Part shown: positions 1 through 8,784 of the stretch, piece after piece | Layout of the letters: every line of letters begins with the position of its first letter | Numbering within the stretch: position 1 is the stretch's first letter | From: Dyadobacter crusticola DSM 16708 | GTDB lineage: Bacteria > Bacteroidota > Bacteroidia > Cytophagales > Spirosomataceae | DNA length: 64,000 nucleotides | NCBI RefSeq assembly: GCF_000701505.1 | Contig: NZ_JNJB01000018.1 | Coordinates: forward strand, 1 to 64,000 | Direction of reading: 5' to 3' | The notes under the pieces: model-generated | The model's input: the letters and a program-made list of their open reading frames with translations, nothing else | Database searches by the model: none | What the model was told of the DNA's origin: nothing | Translations under genes and position numbers: made by a program

Positions 1-255
1 CGCTTCCAGCTTTCTACTTGAATAAATATTGCTCATATAGCCAAATACGAGCACTTTTAACAGCATCTGGGGATGGTAACTTGCCGGACCGGTCAGGTAG
101 TAGGCGGCATTGAGCGGCTCTAAATTGATCTTATTGATCACATCGTTGACCACCCGGACAACGTGCCCTTTGGGGACAAGATCTTCTAAACTTGGAGGAA
201 GCAGCATCAACTGATGCTGGTGATAAGGCTTGAAATTAGGCTGTCGGCGACCCAT
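1..255 (-). CDS. IS1182-like transposase, N-terminal part
   Basis: The 85 codons visible read from an ATG at 255 leftward and run off the window edge, so only the N-terminus is seen. The protein starts MGRRQPNFKPYHQHQ and continues with the LLPPSLEDLVP and HVVRVVNDVI stretches and the YHPQMLLKVLVFGY motif. These are typical of the N-terminal DUF772 domain of IS1182/IS5-group transposases. The catalytic DDE domain would lie outside the window. Whether the element is intact cannot be judged. Upstream (256-360) is the likely terminal region of the element, including a hairpin at 321-360. Confidence 0.85.
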   Translation of the reverse strand, partial: MGRRQPNFKPYHQHQLMLLPPSLEDLVPKGHVVRVVNDVINKINLEPLNAAYYLTGPASYHPQMLLKVLVFGYMSNIYSSRKLEA

Positions 256-320
256 TTTTCTTTGGTTTGCTTATAACTAAAGATAATCAATCCAGAAAAA
301 TTACCCAAACCTCTAAAATG

Positions 321-360
321 AAAAAAGACTGCCTCATTTGAGACAGCCTCTTCTGTTTTA
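321..360. repeat. Hairpin, candidate IS terminal end
   Basis: CTGCCTCA and TGAGACAG form an imperfect inverted repeat around a two-base centre, flanked by an A run on the left and T-rich sequence on the right. It sits about 70 bases upstream of the transposase start. Its outer half, read on the - strand, is GAGGCTGTCTCA, which resembles ends I associate with IS1182-type elements. It could equally be an ordinary terminator. The partner end is outside the window. Confidence 0.4.
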
Positions 361-524
361 TCCGCTAGGCGCTACGGTTCAACCACTTAAATCTGCATTT
401 CATCTTTTTTATCTAGGCTTGTGCAACCTTTCAAATTACCTTTACATCTGTTAAGCATCGCAGCTCATTTTTAGTGGTACCCAAAAATTTTTCAAAAAAT
501 TTGTTAAAAACAAGGTACTATGTA

Positions 525-556
525 TTGCAAGATACCTAATGAAACCTATATATTTG
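525..556 (+). promoter_or_regulatory. Bacteroidota-type promoter for small secreted protein
   Basis: A TTG at 525-527 is followed after 21 bases by TATATTTG at 549-556. This matches the TTG/TTTG plus TAnnTTTG promoter pattern of the phylum exactly in the -7 element. Transcription would start near 563, leaving room for either the 599 or the 620 start codon. Confidence 0.6.
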
Positions 557-598
557 TAAGGTCAATTAGTTACAATGAATTCTGTTCGGATTTTTTGA

Positions 599-1015
599 AT
601 GACTGAAAACAAAAACGCCATGAAAACGATCAAATTACTGCTCATATTCTTAGTACTGTTCAGCTTCAGGGCCGGAGCTACGGGTTATGTACATAATATG
701 TTTGTAGCCCATAAAAAGCTGCAGGCAGGAAAAGAGGTGGTAATTGAGAAAGCGGTCGTGAAAAAGCATAAATCCATTGCCAGAACTACAAAGCCGGCTG
801 TTCAGGCAAAAAGCGCTGCATTGTTTAACACAAGTCTGGCTGGCAGCAATGCATCCGTAACATTAAACGAGCGGATTTTAGAAGAAGGCCCCAGTTCTTT
901 CTTTAAAAATGAAAAGAGTGAAAACGCAGATGATTCAATTGTAACTAAAATAATCGGAGCTTTTCGGTGCATGGTTTATGCATTCGTAGGTTCTACTCCA
1001 CTGGGAAATTCGTAG
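599..1015 (+). CDS. Small secreted hypothetical protein
   Basis: This is a 138-residue protein I do not recognise. An N-terminal hydrophobic stretch (LLLIFLVLFSF) followed by RAGATG looks like a signal peptide, so it is probably exported. The rest is Lys-rich (AHKKLQAGKEVVIEKAVVKKHK) and otherwise polar, with no known motif. A second ATG at 620 would start directly at MKTIKLLLIF, the more usual form of a signal peptide, and may be the real start. A clear promoter lies upstream and a hairpin terminator at 1042-1075 follows. It stands alone, next to an insertion sequence. Confidence 0.6.
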   Translation: MTENKNAMKTIKLLLIFLVLFSFRAGATGYVHNMFVAHKKLQAGKEVVIEKAVVKKHKSIARTTKPAVQAKSAALFNTSLAGSNASVTLNERILEEGPSSFFKNEKSENADDSIVTKIIGAFRCMVYAFVGSTPLGNS

Positions 1016-1041
1016 ACAATCATACTTCTATCATTAATGCA

Positions 1042-1075
1042 GAAGAGCGACCATTTGGCCGCTCTTCGTTTTTTT
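1042..1075. terminator. Hairpin terminator, probably bidirectional
   Basis: GAAGAGCGACC and GGCCGCTCTTC form an 11-base stem with one mismatch around ATTT, followed by a run of T. It lies between two converging genes, the small secreted protein and the FAH-family gene, and can serve both. Confidence 0.8.
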
Positions 1076-1910
1076 ATCCAACCACATTGGTCAATGTTCC
1101 AATCGGTTCAATGGTAATGTGTACCACGTCCTCTTTTTGAAGTGTGAAATCAGAAGGTGGAATAATGCCGGTACCGGTCATCAGGTAAGCGCCGTGCGGG
1201 AAAGACATTTCCAGGTAAAGATATTTCAGCAGCTCTTCCGGCTTCCGCTTCATTTGAGCCAAAGTAACTTCCCCATTGAAAACCTCCTCTCCATTCCTTA
1301 CAATAGACAAATCAATTACCGTATCGTCAGTTAAAGGATACTCGGGTACATACAGGCAGGGGCCCAGTGCGGCGCTGCCTGTGTAAGACTTCGCCTGCGG
1401 AAGGTACAATGGGTTTTCACCCTCGATACTTCTTGAACTCATATCATTCCCGATCGTGTAACCCACGAGTGTACCCGAAGAGGAAGCAAAAAGTGTGAGT
1501 TCAGGCTCGGGAACATCCCAGGAGGAATCACGGCGAATGCGCACGGTCCCGTGATTTCCTATTACACGCCAGGCCGTTGATTTAAAGAAAAGCTCCGGCC
1601 TTTCAGCTTCATACACACGATCGTAAAAACTTCCGCCACCTGCTTTTTCCGACTCTTCCATGCGGGCTGTGCGACTTCTGAAATAAGTTACACCCGAAGC
1701 CCATACTTCCTGCGAGCCAATCGGCGCCAGCACTTCAGGCATCGGCAGATCGTCGGTGAATATGATCGGAATTAATTGCTCGGTTTGAATTTCAAGCCAC
1801 TCGTACAGATCGTCGCGGTTAACAGCCAGATCCCAATCCGTTTCGTGCAAGCGATAAAATGTATCATCCTTTTCGAGAATAATGCCGTTTTGTGTTTTGT
1901 ATAATTTCAT
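1074..1910 (-). CDS. Fumarylacetoacetate hydrolase-family protein
   Basis: This 278-residue protein of the FAH fold probably acts on a 2-keto acid, as a dehydratase, hydrolase or isomerase. The metal-binding triad is visible as E135 and E137 (PEPEL) and D156 (GNDMSSR). The GVTYFRSRTARMEES stretch near residue 73 and the KSYTGSAALGP stretch resemble 2-keto-3-deoxy-D-arabinonate dehydratase-type members, so a role in oxidative sugar-acid breakdown is likely. The exact substrate cannot be told. No sugar-acid pathway partners are adjacent. The gene stands alone, with its 3' end at a shared hairpin. Confidence 0.85.
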   Translation of the reverse strand: MKLYKTQNGIILEKDDTFYRLHETDWDLAVNRDDLYEWLEIQTEQLIPIIFTDDLPMPEVLAPIGSQEVWASGVTYFRSRTARMEESEKAGGGSFYDRVYEAERPELFFKSTAWRVIGNHGTVRIRRDSSWDVPEPELTLFASSSGTLVGYTIGNDMSSRSIEGENPLYLPQAKSYTGSAALGPCLYVPEYPLTDDTVIDLSIVRNGEEVFNGEVTLAQMKRKPEELLKYLYLEMSFPHGAYLMTGTGIIPPSDFTLQKEDVVHITIEPIGTLTNVVG

Positions 1911-2009
1911 CGGTTACAGCTGTTTTTTGGTTCAATAAGGCTTTCGGGTTTTTTCTATACTGTTAATTACACCTGTTGAAAAGGATCGGGCCATTCTCGA
2001 AATCATTAA

Positions 2010-2474
2010 TCAGGCTTTCCAAAGCCGCCTGTCAATAGGTATCCTTTCCTGTGAAATGAGCGAAACTCCTTCGAAATCAGGATGCTGAGGATGAATGATA
2101 ATGTTAAAAGAAAAGGGAACAATGACGGAAGGAAGCCCTACTGCCAGTATATCGGGACTGATTAACCAGTCTTTGAGCCAGTATTGTGTACGATCATAAT
2201 TCCGGTCCTGCCAAAAACCCGGCATTTCATTTCTAGCGTAATACCTGATCTGATCTGGGATTTGAATGGAGGAGAGCCAGTACATCGGAAGATCTTCATA
2301 GCGAACTCCCGGTGCGTGGGCAAGGGTTTCTACCAAACCCAGCTCGGGCGTAGATGTTGTATATAAGACGCCGATTCCTTTAGGATTCCAGCGTGCTCCA
2401 AAGAGCCGGCTGCCCTCAGCTGAAAGTGCACTGTCTTTAAATTTTTCCCGAATAATCCTGTAAACAACAGCCAT
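2010..2474 (-). CDS. RES-domain toxin
   Basis: This 154-residue RES-family protein is the toxin of a type II module. The family degrades cellular NAD+. The RES hallmarks are present in order: YRI with R6, FGARWNPKG with R28, the VLYT tyrosine Y38, VETLAHA with E49, and LPSVIVP (S116) followed by N124 and HPQHP. I place the start at the ATG at 2474, ten bases after the antitoxin stop. A longer reading from 2522 would overlap the antitoxin by 38 bases and add residues that RES proteins lack. It is co-transcribed behind its antitoxin, as expected for Xre-RES pairs. Confidence 0.9.
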   Translation of the reverse strand: MAVVYRIIREKFKDSALSAEGSRLFGARWNPKGIGVLYTTSTPELGLVETLAHAPGVRYEDLPMYWLSSIQIPDQIRYYARNEMPGFWQDRNYDRTQYWLKDWLISPDILAVGLPSVIVPFSFNIIIHPQHPDFEGVSLISQERIPIDRRLWKA

Positions 2475-2484
2475 AAAACTGCGA

Positions 2485-2916
2485 TCAGGCAGGTAGACCG
2501 TAATCCAGGCGCCCCAGGACATCGTCCACCAGCCCGAAGCCGGTAATTGTGTCCATCAATTGAAGCGGCGATTGGTCGTCTAATTCAGAAAGTGGTGTAC
2601 GCAGCCAGTTCCTGACAGTACCCGCTTTACCTTCGAAAGTATCCAGCGCATGGAGCAGCACATTCCGCAGCAGCAGTAATCTTTCAGAAGCATCGGTACC
2701 GAGTCTCTTATCAGCCTGAATGCGGTGCAGGTTGCGCGGTGTCATTCCCAGCACAAATGCAATCTCGTTGTCTGTTAGCCCAACCAGATCAGCAACTTCG
2801 TCAGCTTCCGACCGCAATACTCCCTCCCGGGAAATGCGGATCAGGCTGAAATCAGAGGAATGCTTTGATCCGTAGGGAACAAAATCTTCCTGAAACATGC
2901 GAAGCGGCGCTGACAT
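2485..2916 (-). CDS. Xre/MbcA/ParS-type antitoxin
   Basis: This 143-residue antitoxin pairs with the RES toxin. The N-terminal half contains a helix-turn-helix like region (VGLTDNEIAFVLGMTPRNLHR, about residues 46-66). The C-terminal part (residues about 107-143: SPLQLMDTITGFGLVDDVLGRLDYG) matches the DUF2384 toxin-binding domain. It should bind and block the toxin and repress its own promoter. Two palindromic operator-like repeats lie just upstream at 2929-2964. The start at 2916 is the first ATG after the promoter; an internal Met7 is possible. Confidence 0.9.
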   Translation of the reverse strand: MSAPLRMFQEDFVPYGSKHSSDFSLIRISREGVLRSEADEVADLVGLTDNEIAFVLGMTPRNLHRIQADKRLGTDASERLLLLRNVLLHALDTFEGKAGTVRNWLRTPLSELDDQSPLQLMDTITGFGLVDDVLGRLDYGLPA

Positions 2917-2928
2917 ACTATCCTTTTA

Positions 2929-2974
2929 AGGTGACCTATGTCCTAAATATAAGTGACTTTTGTCGATTCTCAAA
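2929..2974 (-). promoter_or_regulatory. RES/Xre promoter with two overlapping operator repeats
   Basis: Read on the - strand, TTTG (2971-2974), 19 bases, then TATATTTA (2944-2951) form a promoter of the phylum's type. Two 14-base direct repeats, 2929-2942 and 2951-2964, agree at 11 of 14 positions. They lie exactly 22 bases apart (about two helical turns). Each contains a GAC-N4-GTC palindrome (2933-2942 and 2955-2964). One operator covers the spacer and the other the expected transcription start. The -33 element overlaps the uvrA stop codon. Confidence 0.7.
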
Positions 2975-5834
2975 GTTTGTCTTTCAGAAAATCAGCAGTG
3001 TAGTTGCCTTCCAGCTTAATCATCTCCTCTGGGGTTCCTGTAAAAGTTAGCTGCCCGCCATCGTCGCCACCTTCCGGGCCGAGGTCGATAATCCAGTCTG
3101 CGCTTTTGATGATCTCCATATTATGCTCGATAATAATAACAGTATCCCCCTGCTCCACCAGCGCATTGATTGCTTTCAGTAATTTTTTAATATCATGAAA
3201 ATGAAGTCCGGTAGTAGGTTCGTCAAAGATAAAAAGCATCTTACCCTTGTTGGAAGAGCCTTTTCCAAGGAACGAAGCCAGTTTGACGCGCTGCGCTTCT
3301 CCGCCCGATAATGTGTTAGAAGACTGTCCCAGACCCACGTAACCCAGCCCAACTTCCTGCAAAGGCATTAACCGCTCTACCAGCTTAGGTTCACTGCCGC
3401 GGAAGAATTCAATGGCCTCATCGACTGTCATATCCAGGATCTCTGATACATCTTTTTCATTGTACCTGACCTCCTGTATCTCCTGTTTAAACCGCTTTCC
3501 ATTGCAGCCTTCGCAGGTCAGATAAATGTCGGCCATAAACTGCATTTCTACTTTCACCTGACCCTCGCCCTGGCAAATTTCGCACCGGCCGCCGTCGACA
3601 TTAAATGAGAAATGGGAAGGTTTATAGCCTCTCGCTTTTGAAAGAGGTAAGTCCGCCATCATCTGGCGAATGTGATCGTAAGCTTTAATGTAAGTAACCG
3701 GGTTAGAGCGCGACGATTTTCCGATCGGATTCTGGTCGATCATTTCCACTGCATCAATGCGGTCAACACTACCGATCAGCTCGTCAAACCTTCCAACTTC
3801 TTCGCTGAATTCCCCTTTCAGGCGCATTAATGCAGGGTAAAGCAGCTTTCGGATCAGCGTGGATTTTCCCGAGCCACTTACGCCGGTAACTACTGTGAGC
3901 ACATTGAGCGGGATTTTTACATCAAGTTCTTTGAGGTTATTCTCCCTTGCGCCTTTGATTTCGAGAAAATGCAATGCTTTTCTGCGTACGGAAGGTACCG
4001 GAATGGAATCGTGGCCGAGCAAGAAATCAATGGTATGTGACCTCGTTTCAGGATCGGTATTATATTCTTCGCCGCTCGCTTTCAATGCAGCGATATCTTC
4101 CTGGTTACCCTGGAAAACGACGTGACCACCGCCAGTACCCGCTTCCGGACCGATATCGATGATCTGATCTGCTGCGTGCATTACCTCTTCTTCATGCTCC
4201 ACCACGATCAATGTATTTCCAAGGTCGCGCAACGATTCGAGTACTCCTACCAATCGCTGGGTATCTCTCGGGTGCAATCCGATACTAGGCTCATCGAGAA
4301 TGTACATAGAGCCCACCAATGCACTTCCGAGCGAAGTGGCAAGCTTAATGCGCTGGAATTCACCGCCTGACAAGGTACTTGTAAGCCGGTTCAAGGTCAG
4401 GTAACCCAGTCCGACGCGGTTCATATAGTCCAGTCGCGTTTCGATCTCCGTCAATACGCGTTTCGCCACCTGGCGATCATGTTCACCAATTTCAAGATTT
4501 TGGAAAAAGACGGAAACATCTTTAATCGGCATTAAAACCAGATCGGTAATGGAAGCGCCGCCTACTTTTACAAACGATGCATCCTTTCTCAGGCGCGAGC
4601 CGCGACAGTCGGGGCAAGTAGTACGGCCCCGGAAACGCGAGAGCATTACGCGGTACTGGATCTTGTGCGTCTGCGATTCCAGATCCGCCACAAAATCATT
4701 GATACCCTGAAAATATTGATTACCGGTCCAAAGCAGGTCTTTCTGCTGCTGCGTCAAATCTTTGTAGGGCCGGTGAATGGGATAATCAAATTTGATTCCG
4801 TTGCGCACAAGCGGCACCAGCCACTCACTCATTTTTTCAGTGCGCCAGGGTGCAATCGCACCTTCGTATACGGACAGGTTTTTATCAGGAATAACCAGAT
4901 CGGGATCTATTCCCAATACTTTACCAAAACCTTCACACCGCTTGCACGCCCCGAATGGATTATTAAAGCTGAAAAGATTGACACTCGGCTCTTCAAATGT
5001 CATTCCGTCCAATTCAAACTTATCCGAAAAAACCCGGCGTTCCCCATTGACTACCTGGGTAATGCAAACTCCTTCCCCTTCAAAAAAGGCAGTTTGGACC
5101 GAATCCGAAAGGCGGTACTGCGTGTCTTCATCGTCGGCTTTTACTGCAGCGCGGTCGATGAGGATAAAAATCTGGTTTCCGGCTTGGGGGAAATTGTCGG
5201 GGTTCTCTATAATATCTTCAATGGAAAGCACTTCCTCATTCAGTACAATCCTGTTGTAACCTTTGGAAAGCAGAATAGTCAGCTCTTCGGCCTGTGTGCG
5301 GCCTTCGCGTATCAGTAACGGCGCAAGTACCATTACCCGGGTACCTTCCGGATGTGCCAGCAAATAGTTGACTACATCAGTAACCGAATCTTTTTTCACC
5401 ATTTCCCCTGAAATCGGAGAATAAGTGCGCCCAATGCGCGCGAAAAGCAGTTTCAGGTAATCGTAGATTTCAGTAGAAGTACCTACCGTGGAGCGCGGGT
5501 TGCGGGTATTTACTTTTTGTTCAATGGCGATCGCAGGCGAGATACCTTTAATGTACTCTACCTCGGGCTTTTCCATTCTTCCCAAAAACTGCCGCGCGTA
5601 GCTGCTCAGGCTTTCGACGTACATGCGCTGGCCCTCCGCAAAAAGCGTATCGAATGCAAGTGAAGATTTGCCTGAACCAGACAGGCCGGTGATTACGACC
5701 AGCTTATTGCGTGGAATTGCGACATCCACATTTTTTAAATTATTAACTCGTGCACCTTTGATCAGAATGTATTCTCTCGGGTCAAGTTCATCAAATTGGG
5801 AAGCTTCGATCCGAGCAAAAGGTAAATGCATCAT
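2970..5834 (-). CDS. uvrA: Excinuclease ABC subunit A
   Basis: UvrA (954 residues) is the damage-recognition ATPase of nucleotide excision repair. Two ABC modules are visible: Walker A motifs near residues 50-57 (GLSGSGKSS) and 651-658 (GVSGSGKST), with [12 protein letters not shown] and [12 protein letters not shown] signatures and DEPSIGLH and DEPTTGLH Walker B motifs. Cysteine pairs occur near 296/299 (CKRC), 407/410 (CPDC), 749/752 (CEIC) and 772/775 (CEGC). The first CxxC pair of zinc module 1 in E. coli UvrA has no counterpart here (region [15 protein letters not shown]), so that module is incomplete. It is followed by the RES/Xre module on the same strand. Confidence 0.97.
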   Translation of the reverse strand: MMHLPFARIEASQFDELDPREYILIKGARVNNLKNVDVAIPRNKLVVITGLSGSGKSSLAFDTLFAEGQRMYVESLSSYARQFLGRMEKPEVEYIKGISPAIAIEQKVNTRNPRSTVGTSTEIYDYLKLLFARIGRTYSPISGEMVKKDSVTDVVNYLLAHPEGTRVMVLAPLLIREGRTQAEELTILLSKGYNRIVLNEEVLSIEDIIENPDNFPQAGNQIFILIDRAAVKADDEDTQYRLSDSVQTAFFEGEGVCITQVVNGERRVFSDKFELDGMTFEEPSVNLFSFNNPFGACKRCEGFGKVLGIDPDLVIPDKNLSVYEGAIAPWRTEKMSEWLVPLVRNGIKFDYPIHRPYKDLTQQQKDLLWTGNQYFQGINDFVADLESQTHKIQYRVMLSRFRGRTTCPDCRGSRLRKDASFVKVGGASITDLVLMPIKDVSVFFQNLEIGEHDRQVAKRVLTEIETRLDYMNRVGLGYLTLNRLTSTLSGGEFQRIKLATSLGSALVGSMYILDEPSIGLHPRDTQRLVGVLESLRDLGNTLIVVEHEEEVMHAADQIIDIGPEAGTGGGHVVFQGNQEDIAALKASGEEYNTDPETRSHTIDFLLGHDSIPVPSVRRKALHFLEIKGARENNLKELDVKIPLNVLTVVTGVSGSGKSTLIRKLLYPALMRLKGEFSEEVGRFDELIGSVDRIDAVEMIDQNPIGKSSRSNPVTYIKAYDHIRQMMADLPLSKARGYKPSHFSFNVDGGRCEICQGEGQVKVEMQFMADIYLTCEGCNGKRFKQEIQEVRYNEKDVSEILDMTVDEAIEFFRGSEPKLVERLMPLQEVGLGYVGLGQSSNTLSGGEAQRVKLASFLGKGSSNKGKMLFIFDEPTTGLHFHDIKKLLKAINALVEQGDTVIIIEHNMEIIKSADWIIDLGPEGGDDGGQLTFTGTPEEMIKLEGNYTADFLKDKL

Positions 5835-5943
5835 AAAAGGATTTAATGGAATTCAGGTTCAAGTTTGTTAATGACGTATCTAAATGCAAACCAAAACCAG
5901 GCTTATTTAGTTTGGCTTGCAAAAGGGGAAAACAAGGGGTATA

Positions 5944-6732
5944 TCAGAAAGATGCGGAGCCCGCCAATTGGAAAGACATTCCTTTTTGAGCAGCATCTTC
6001 GAAGATCGGATCCGCCAAATGCCCCCAGTTGGTCACGTCGGACATACAGTCTGACAGCACGGTTACTTTCGGGATCAATTCAGGCGCATAGCGGATGATC
6101 TGGGCAATGCTTGTAGCTACGCAATGCGACCTCGCTTCGCCGGCAATAAGGATTCGGTCAAATGCATTCAACTTGTCCAGAAATGCAGTGTCAAGCTCAG
6201 TTTCAGCGGCACCTGCAACAGGTACCTGCGCTTTAAAGACTCCAAAATGCTCGGTAAGCGGGTTGATACCTTTTTGAACTGCAACATAATCCCGCCCGGT
6301 ACGGTGGGTCCACGCCAGAATAGCTTCCAGCAGCGCATCATCAAGCGCAGCACCTTTGGAGCCGATTAAACAATGCTCGGGCCAGATGAAATGCTTGAAT
6401 TCTCCCTGCCGCTCCAAAGCTTCCAGGTACTCGGTTACATATTCCTGATGGTACCTGGGCGTCCATTTGCCAGCTTTCACAGCAGCCGGAGTAATCAATG
6501 TAAATGGCGCAACTGTATTTCCATTCTGGTCTTCCCAAAAAAGCGGGTGTGCAATATCCAGGACTTTGTGCGTATCGAGGGTTACGAAAATGCTGCCAAT
6601 CTTGTCTCCTTCAAGGGCGATCAGTCTGGTCAGCCGCGCGATATCTTCCTGCGCGCCGGGCACGAAAAGTGTTCCCAGCGGATTACAAAAATCATATTGT
6701 GCATCTATAATCAGCAGCGCAGTCTTTTTCAT
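5944..6732 (-). CDS. Nicotinamidase-like cysteine hydrolase
   Basis: This 262-residue isochorismatase-superfamily enzyme has a likely catalytic triad D10 (LIIDAQYDF), K154 (VQKGINPLTEHFGVF) and C204 (EARSHCVATS). D53, H55 and H62 resemble the metal-binding DxH...H of nicotinamidases, and HCLIGSKGAAL resembles their HCVxGTxGAxL stretch. It is longer than PncA (about 210 residues) because of an insert around residues 72-117. Deamidation of nicotinamide is the best guess, but a different amide substrate is possible. The gene sits close behind the unknown gene at 6754-7317 (21-base gap), probably in one transcript. Confidence 0.75.
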   Translation of the reverse strand: MKKTALLIIDAQYDFCNPLGTLFVPGAQEDIARLTRLIALEGDKIGSIFVTLDTHKVLDIAHPLFWEDQNGNTVAPFTLITPAAVKAGKWTPRYHQEYVTEYLEALERQGEFKHFIWPEHCLIGSKGAALDDALLEAILAWTHRTGRDYVAVQKGINPLTEHFGVFKAQVPVAGAAETELDTAFLDKLNAFDRILIAGEARSHCVATSIAQIIRYAPELIPKVTVLSDCMSDVTNWGHLADPIFEDAAQKGMSFQLAGSASF

Positions 6733-6753
6733 GATAGCAGTTTGTAAAAGAAA

Positions 6754-7317
6754 CTATTCGATCTGAGTGGGAAGTTCCAGCTGTCGCGCATACATTTTGG
6801 AACACAAATTATAAACCAGTTGCAGCATCCGGTTGGCATCTTTGAGGTAATCTACCCGGTAGTCTTCGTCCAGCTTGTTCAAACCATTTAATATCGTTTG
6901 GGCCTTTTTGGCTATGTACAATGCGCATGTATCTGCGCGCGACGAGTACGTTTTCAGGATAGACGGATAGGCTTCCAAAAAGGTATTCATCAGGAAAAGA
7001 TTCAGTTCCAAACCGCCGATTTTGTCTTTGGTCACCTTCACGTGGTAAGCGATGTCGCCGCTCAGGTTCCGCATATCCATTAAAATCCAGCCGGGTGTAT
7101 TCTGGTTGAATTTCGATGTACGTATATTCGATGTACGTATAATGGTAGCCATGATATCTTCCCGTCGTTCAGGTATGGTCGAGCTATCTTCAATCAGTTC
7201 AAAATGAAGCCTGTCGGAGAGTGTTTTATCTTTGGTAATGAGCCGGAGGAGCAGTTTATCCTTCTCCTTGGCAGGCATCTGGATAATTGCCTTTTTAAGC
7301 TGATCTGGTAATGCCAT
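6754..7317 (-). CDS. Conserved hypothetical protein, helical
   Basis: I do not recognise this 187-residue protein. It begins MALPDQLKKAIIQMPAKEKDKLLLRLI, a charged amphipathic helix, and looks mostly helical and cytoplasmic, with no signal peptide. Residues about 60-70 contain a duplicated pentapeptide, RTSNI/RTSKF. It comes from a perfect 15-bp tandem repeat at 7112-7141. It is probably co-transcribed with the nicotinamidase-like gene downstream. Confidence 0.7.
   Translation of the reverse strand: MALPDQLKKAIIQMPAKEKDKLLLRLITKDKTLSDRLHFELIEDSSTIPERREDIMATIIRTSNIRTSKFNQNTPGWILMDMRNLSGDIAYHVKVTKDKIGGLELNLFLMNTFLEAYPSILKTYSSRADTCALYIAKKAQTILNGLNKLDEDYRVDYLKDANRMLQLVYNLCSKMYARQLELPTQIE
7112..7141. 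repeat. Perfect 15-bp tandem duplication inside a gene
   Basis: The unit TTCGATGTACGTATA occurs twice head to tail (7112-7126 and 7127-7141). It lies in frame in the unknown gene at 6754-7317 and adds five residues. A slipped-strand or unequal-exchange origin is likely. Confidence 0.9.
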
Positions 7318-7413
7318 TCAAATGAGATTGATAACTTTATTTAGAATCCCGGATTCCTCCGCTTAACTTTATCCGCCATTAAAGCATGAGGTTTTTTGAC
7401 AAAAATATCAGAT

Positions 7414-8685
7414 ATGTCTAAATATCTATCCATCTCTCTGAGCGGCGCTATCTTTTTAATCTTCCTTTTTACGCTCTTTGTAAATGCGATCAATGTACCT
7501 TCATTTGACGATTACGATACAACGCTGAACTTCATCCGGCGGTTTTTTTTTGACACCGATTCTTTCAGTATGCGGGCGGATATTCTGCTCAGCCGCCATA
7601 ACGAACACCGCATTCTGTTTTCCAAATCCTGCGCGGCGATCTACTATTCTTTATTCGATCAGCTTAGTTTCCGTAACCTGGTTTTAATCCAGAATATTTT
7701 CTTGCTGGGCTTTTTTGCCTTGTTGCTCCGCATTGTCAGCTACAGCAAGCTGCTAAGTCCCGAATTGGTACTTATATCCTGCATTTTCCTTTTCAGTCTG
7801 GCTTTTTGGCAGGTTACATTCTACTACTGGGGAGGAATTCAGCATTATACCGTTTTTTTCTTCTCATTCCTCAGTTTGTACACAGTCAGCAAAGCGGATA
7901 AGCTGGTGAGCGGATACTTTTTTTTGAGTCTTATTGCTGCAACACTGTCCGTACTTTCGTTCGGAAACGGATTTATCGCATTGTTCCTGGGCGGCTTTAT
8001 CTTGCTGATACAAAGGAAGTGGCCGCTGCTCGCGCTGTGGGCTGTACTTTCAATGGTCATGCTCACAGTTACATTCCTGCATTTGCCAACGATGAATGCG
8101 GGCAGCAAAGCGCCCTTTAATATTGAATGGATGGCGCGTTTGTTGTTTACATTCCTGGGAAGCTTTGTTTATCTCAATCCCAGTTCAGGGCAGGTGGCGA
8201 ACATCGTGGTTTGTATGGGCGTAGGTTTAATCGTAATGCTGACGTGGCTGTGGCTTTTTTTTCGCGGATATGCATTTAAAAATCCATTGCTTTACAGCTT
8301 ACTGTCGCTGCCTATTCTCACTGGTATTATTGTTGCTATTTCACGTTTCGACGCGAAGGCGGGTGGCGGAGTAGCGCCGAGATATATGTTTTTTACGGCA
8401 ACTATCCCGATTATACTGGTGCTTATTTTGCTGGATTTAAGGATAATTAAGCCGGTTTTGTTAAAGTATATAGCCGGTATCGGCCTGGTGCTCTGGGTTT
8501 TTGGTTATTTCAACAACCTGCGCGAGCTCAAAAAAACAAACAACGAAGTGGTAACAACAATCGCGCAATGGCAGCACGATCATAGTACGCCATTGATCTA
8601 TTACCGGGAAGCAAAAGCGTACTCTGAAATTATGTCGTGGGCCATCAACGAAAAAGTAATTAAGATCCCTCAAAATTCAAGATGA
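7414..8685 (+). CDS. Polytopic membrane protein, possible GT-C-type transferase
   Basis: This 423-residue integral membrane protein has about nine or ten hydrophobic segments. The first loop is acidic (SFDDYDTT) and carries SRHNEHRI, as in GT-C glycosyltransferases that use lipid-linked sugars, but no diagnostic motif is present, so the role is uncertain. The ATG at 7414 is preferred to an upstream TTG at 7396. Two glycosyltransferase-like genes follow on the same strand (8785 and 9778), which supports a role in surface polysaccharide assembly. It could instead be a structural membrane protein. Confidence 0.65.
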   Translation: MSKYLSISLSGAIFLIFLFTLFVNAINVPSFDDYDTTLNFIRRFFFDTDSFSMRADILLSRHNEHRILFSKSCAAIYYSLFDQLSFRNLVLIQNIFLLGFFALLLRIVSYSKLLSPELVLISCIFLFSLAFWQVTFYYWGGIQHYTVFFFSFLSLYTVSKADKLVSGYFFLSLIAATLSVLSFGNGFIALFLGGFILLIQRKWPLLALWAVLSMVMLTVTFLHLPTMNAGSKAPFNIEWMARLLFTFLGSFVYLNPSSGQVANIVVCMGVGLIVMLTWLWLFFRGYAFKNPLLYSLLSLPILTGIIVAISRFDAKAGGGVAPRYMFFTATIPIILVLILLDLRIIKPVLLKYIAGIGLVLWVFGYFNNLRELKKTNNEVVTTIAQWQHDHSTPLIYYREAKAYSEIMSWAINEKVIKIPQNSR

Positions 8686-8784
8686 TTTACGAATGACGAT
8701 TAGCAAAAATGGCAAAGGAATTTGCGGGAAGGAGCCTCTAAGTATTAAATTGCGACATTTGTCGGTCAAATCTATATACACATT

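Larger units (their letters stand above)
256..598. other. Gene-free stretch between IS and secreted protein
   Basis: This stretch holds the presumed end of the insertion sequence (to about 360), then AT-rich DNA without a convincing reading frame, then a promoter at 525-556 for the gene at 599. No RNA gene was recognised. Confidence 0.5.

Noticed and set aside
361-480. Possible tRNA or RNA gene near GGTTCAACC at about 376
   Set aside because: No cloverleaf arms fit around this stretch.
4665-5318. Long open frame antisense to uvrA (217 codons)
   Set aside because: It lies wholly within uvrA on the opposite strand and shows no protein family features. It is a by-product of uvrA codon use.
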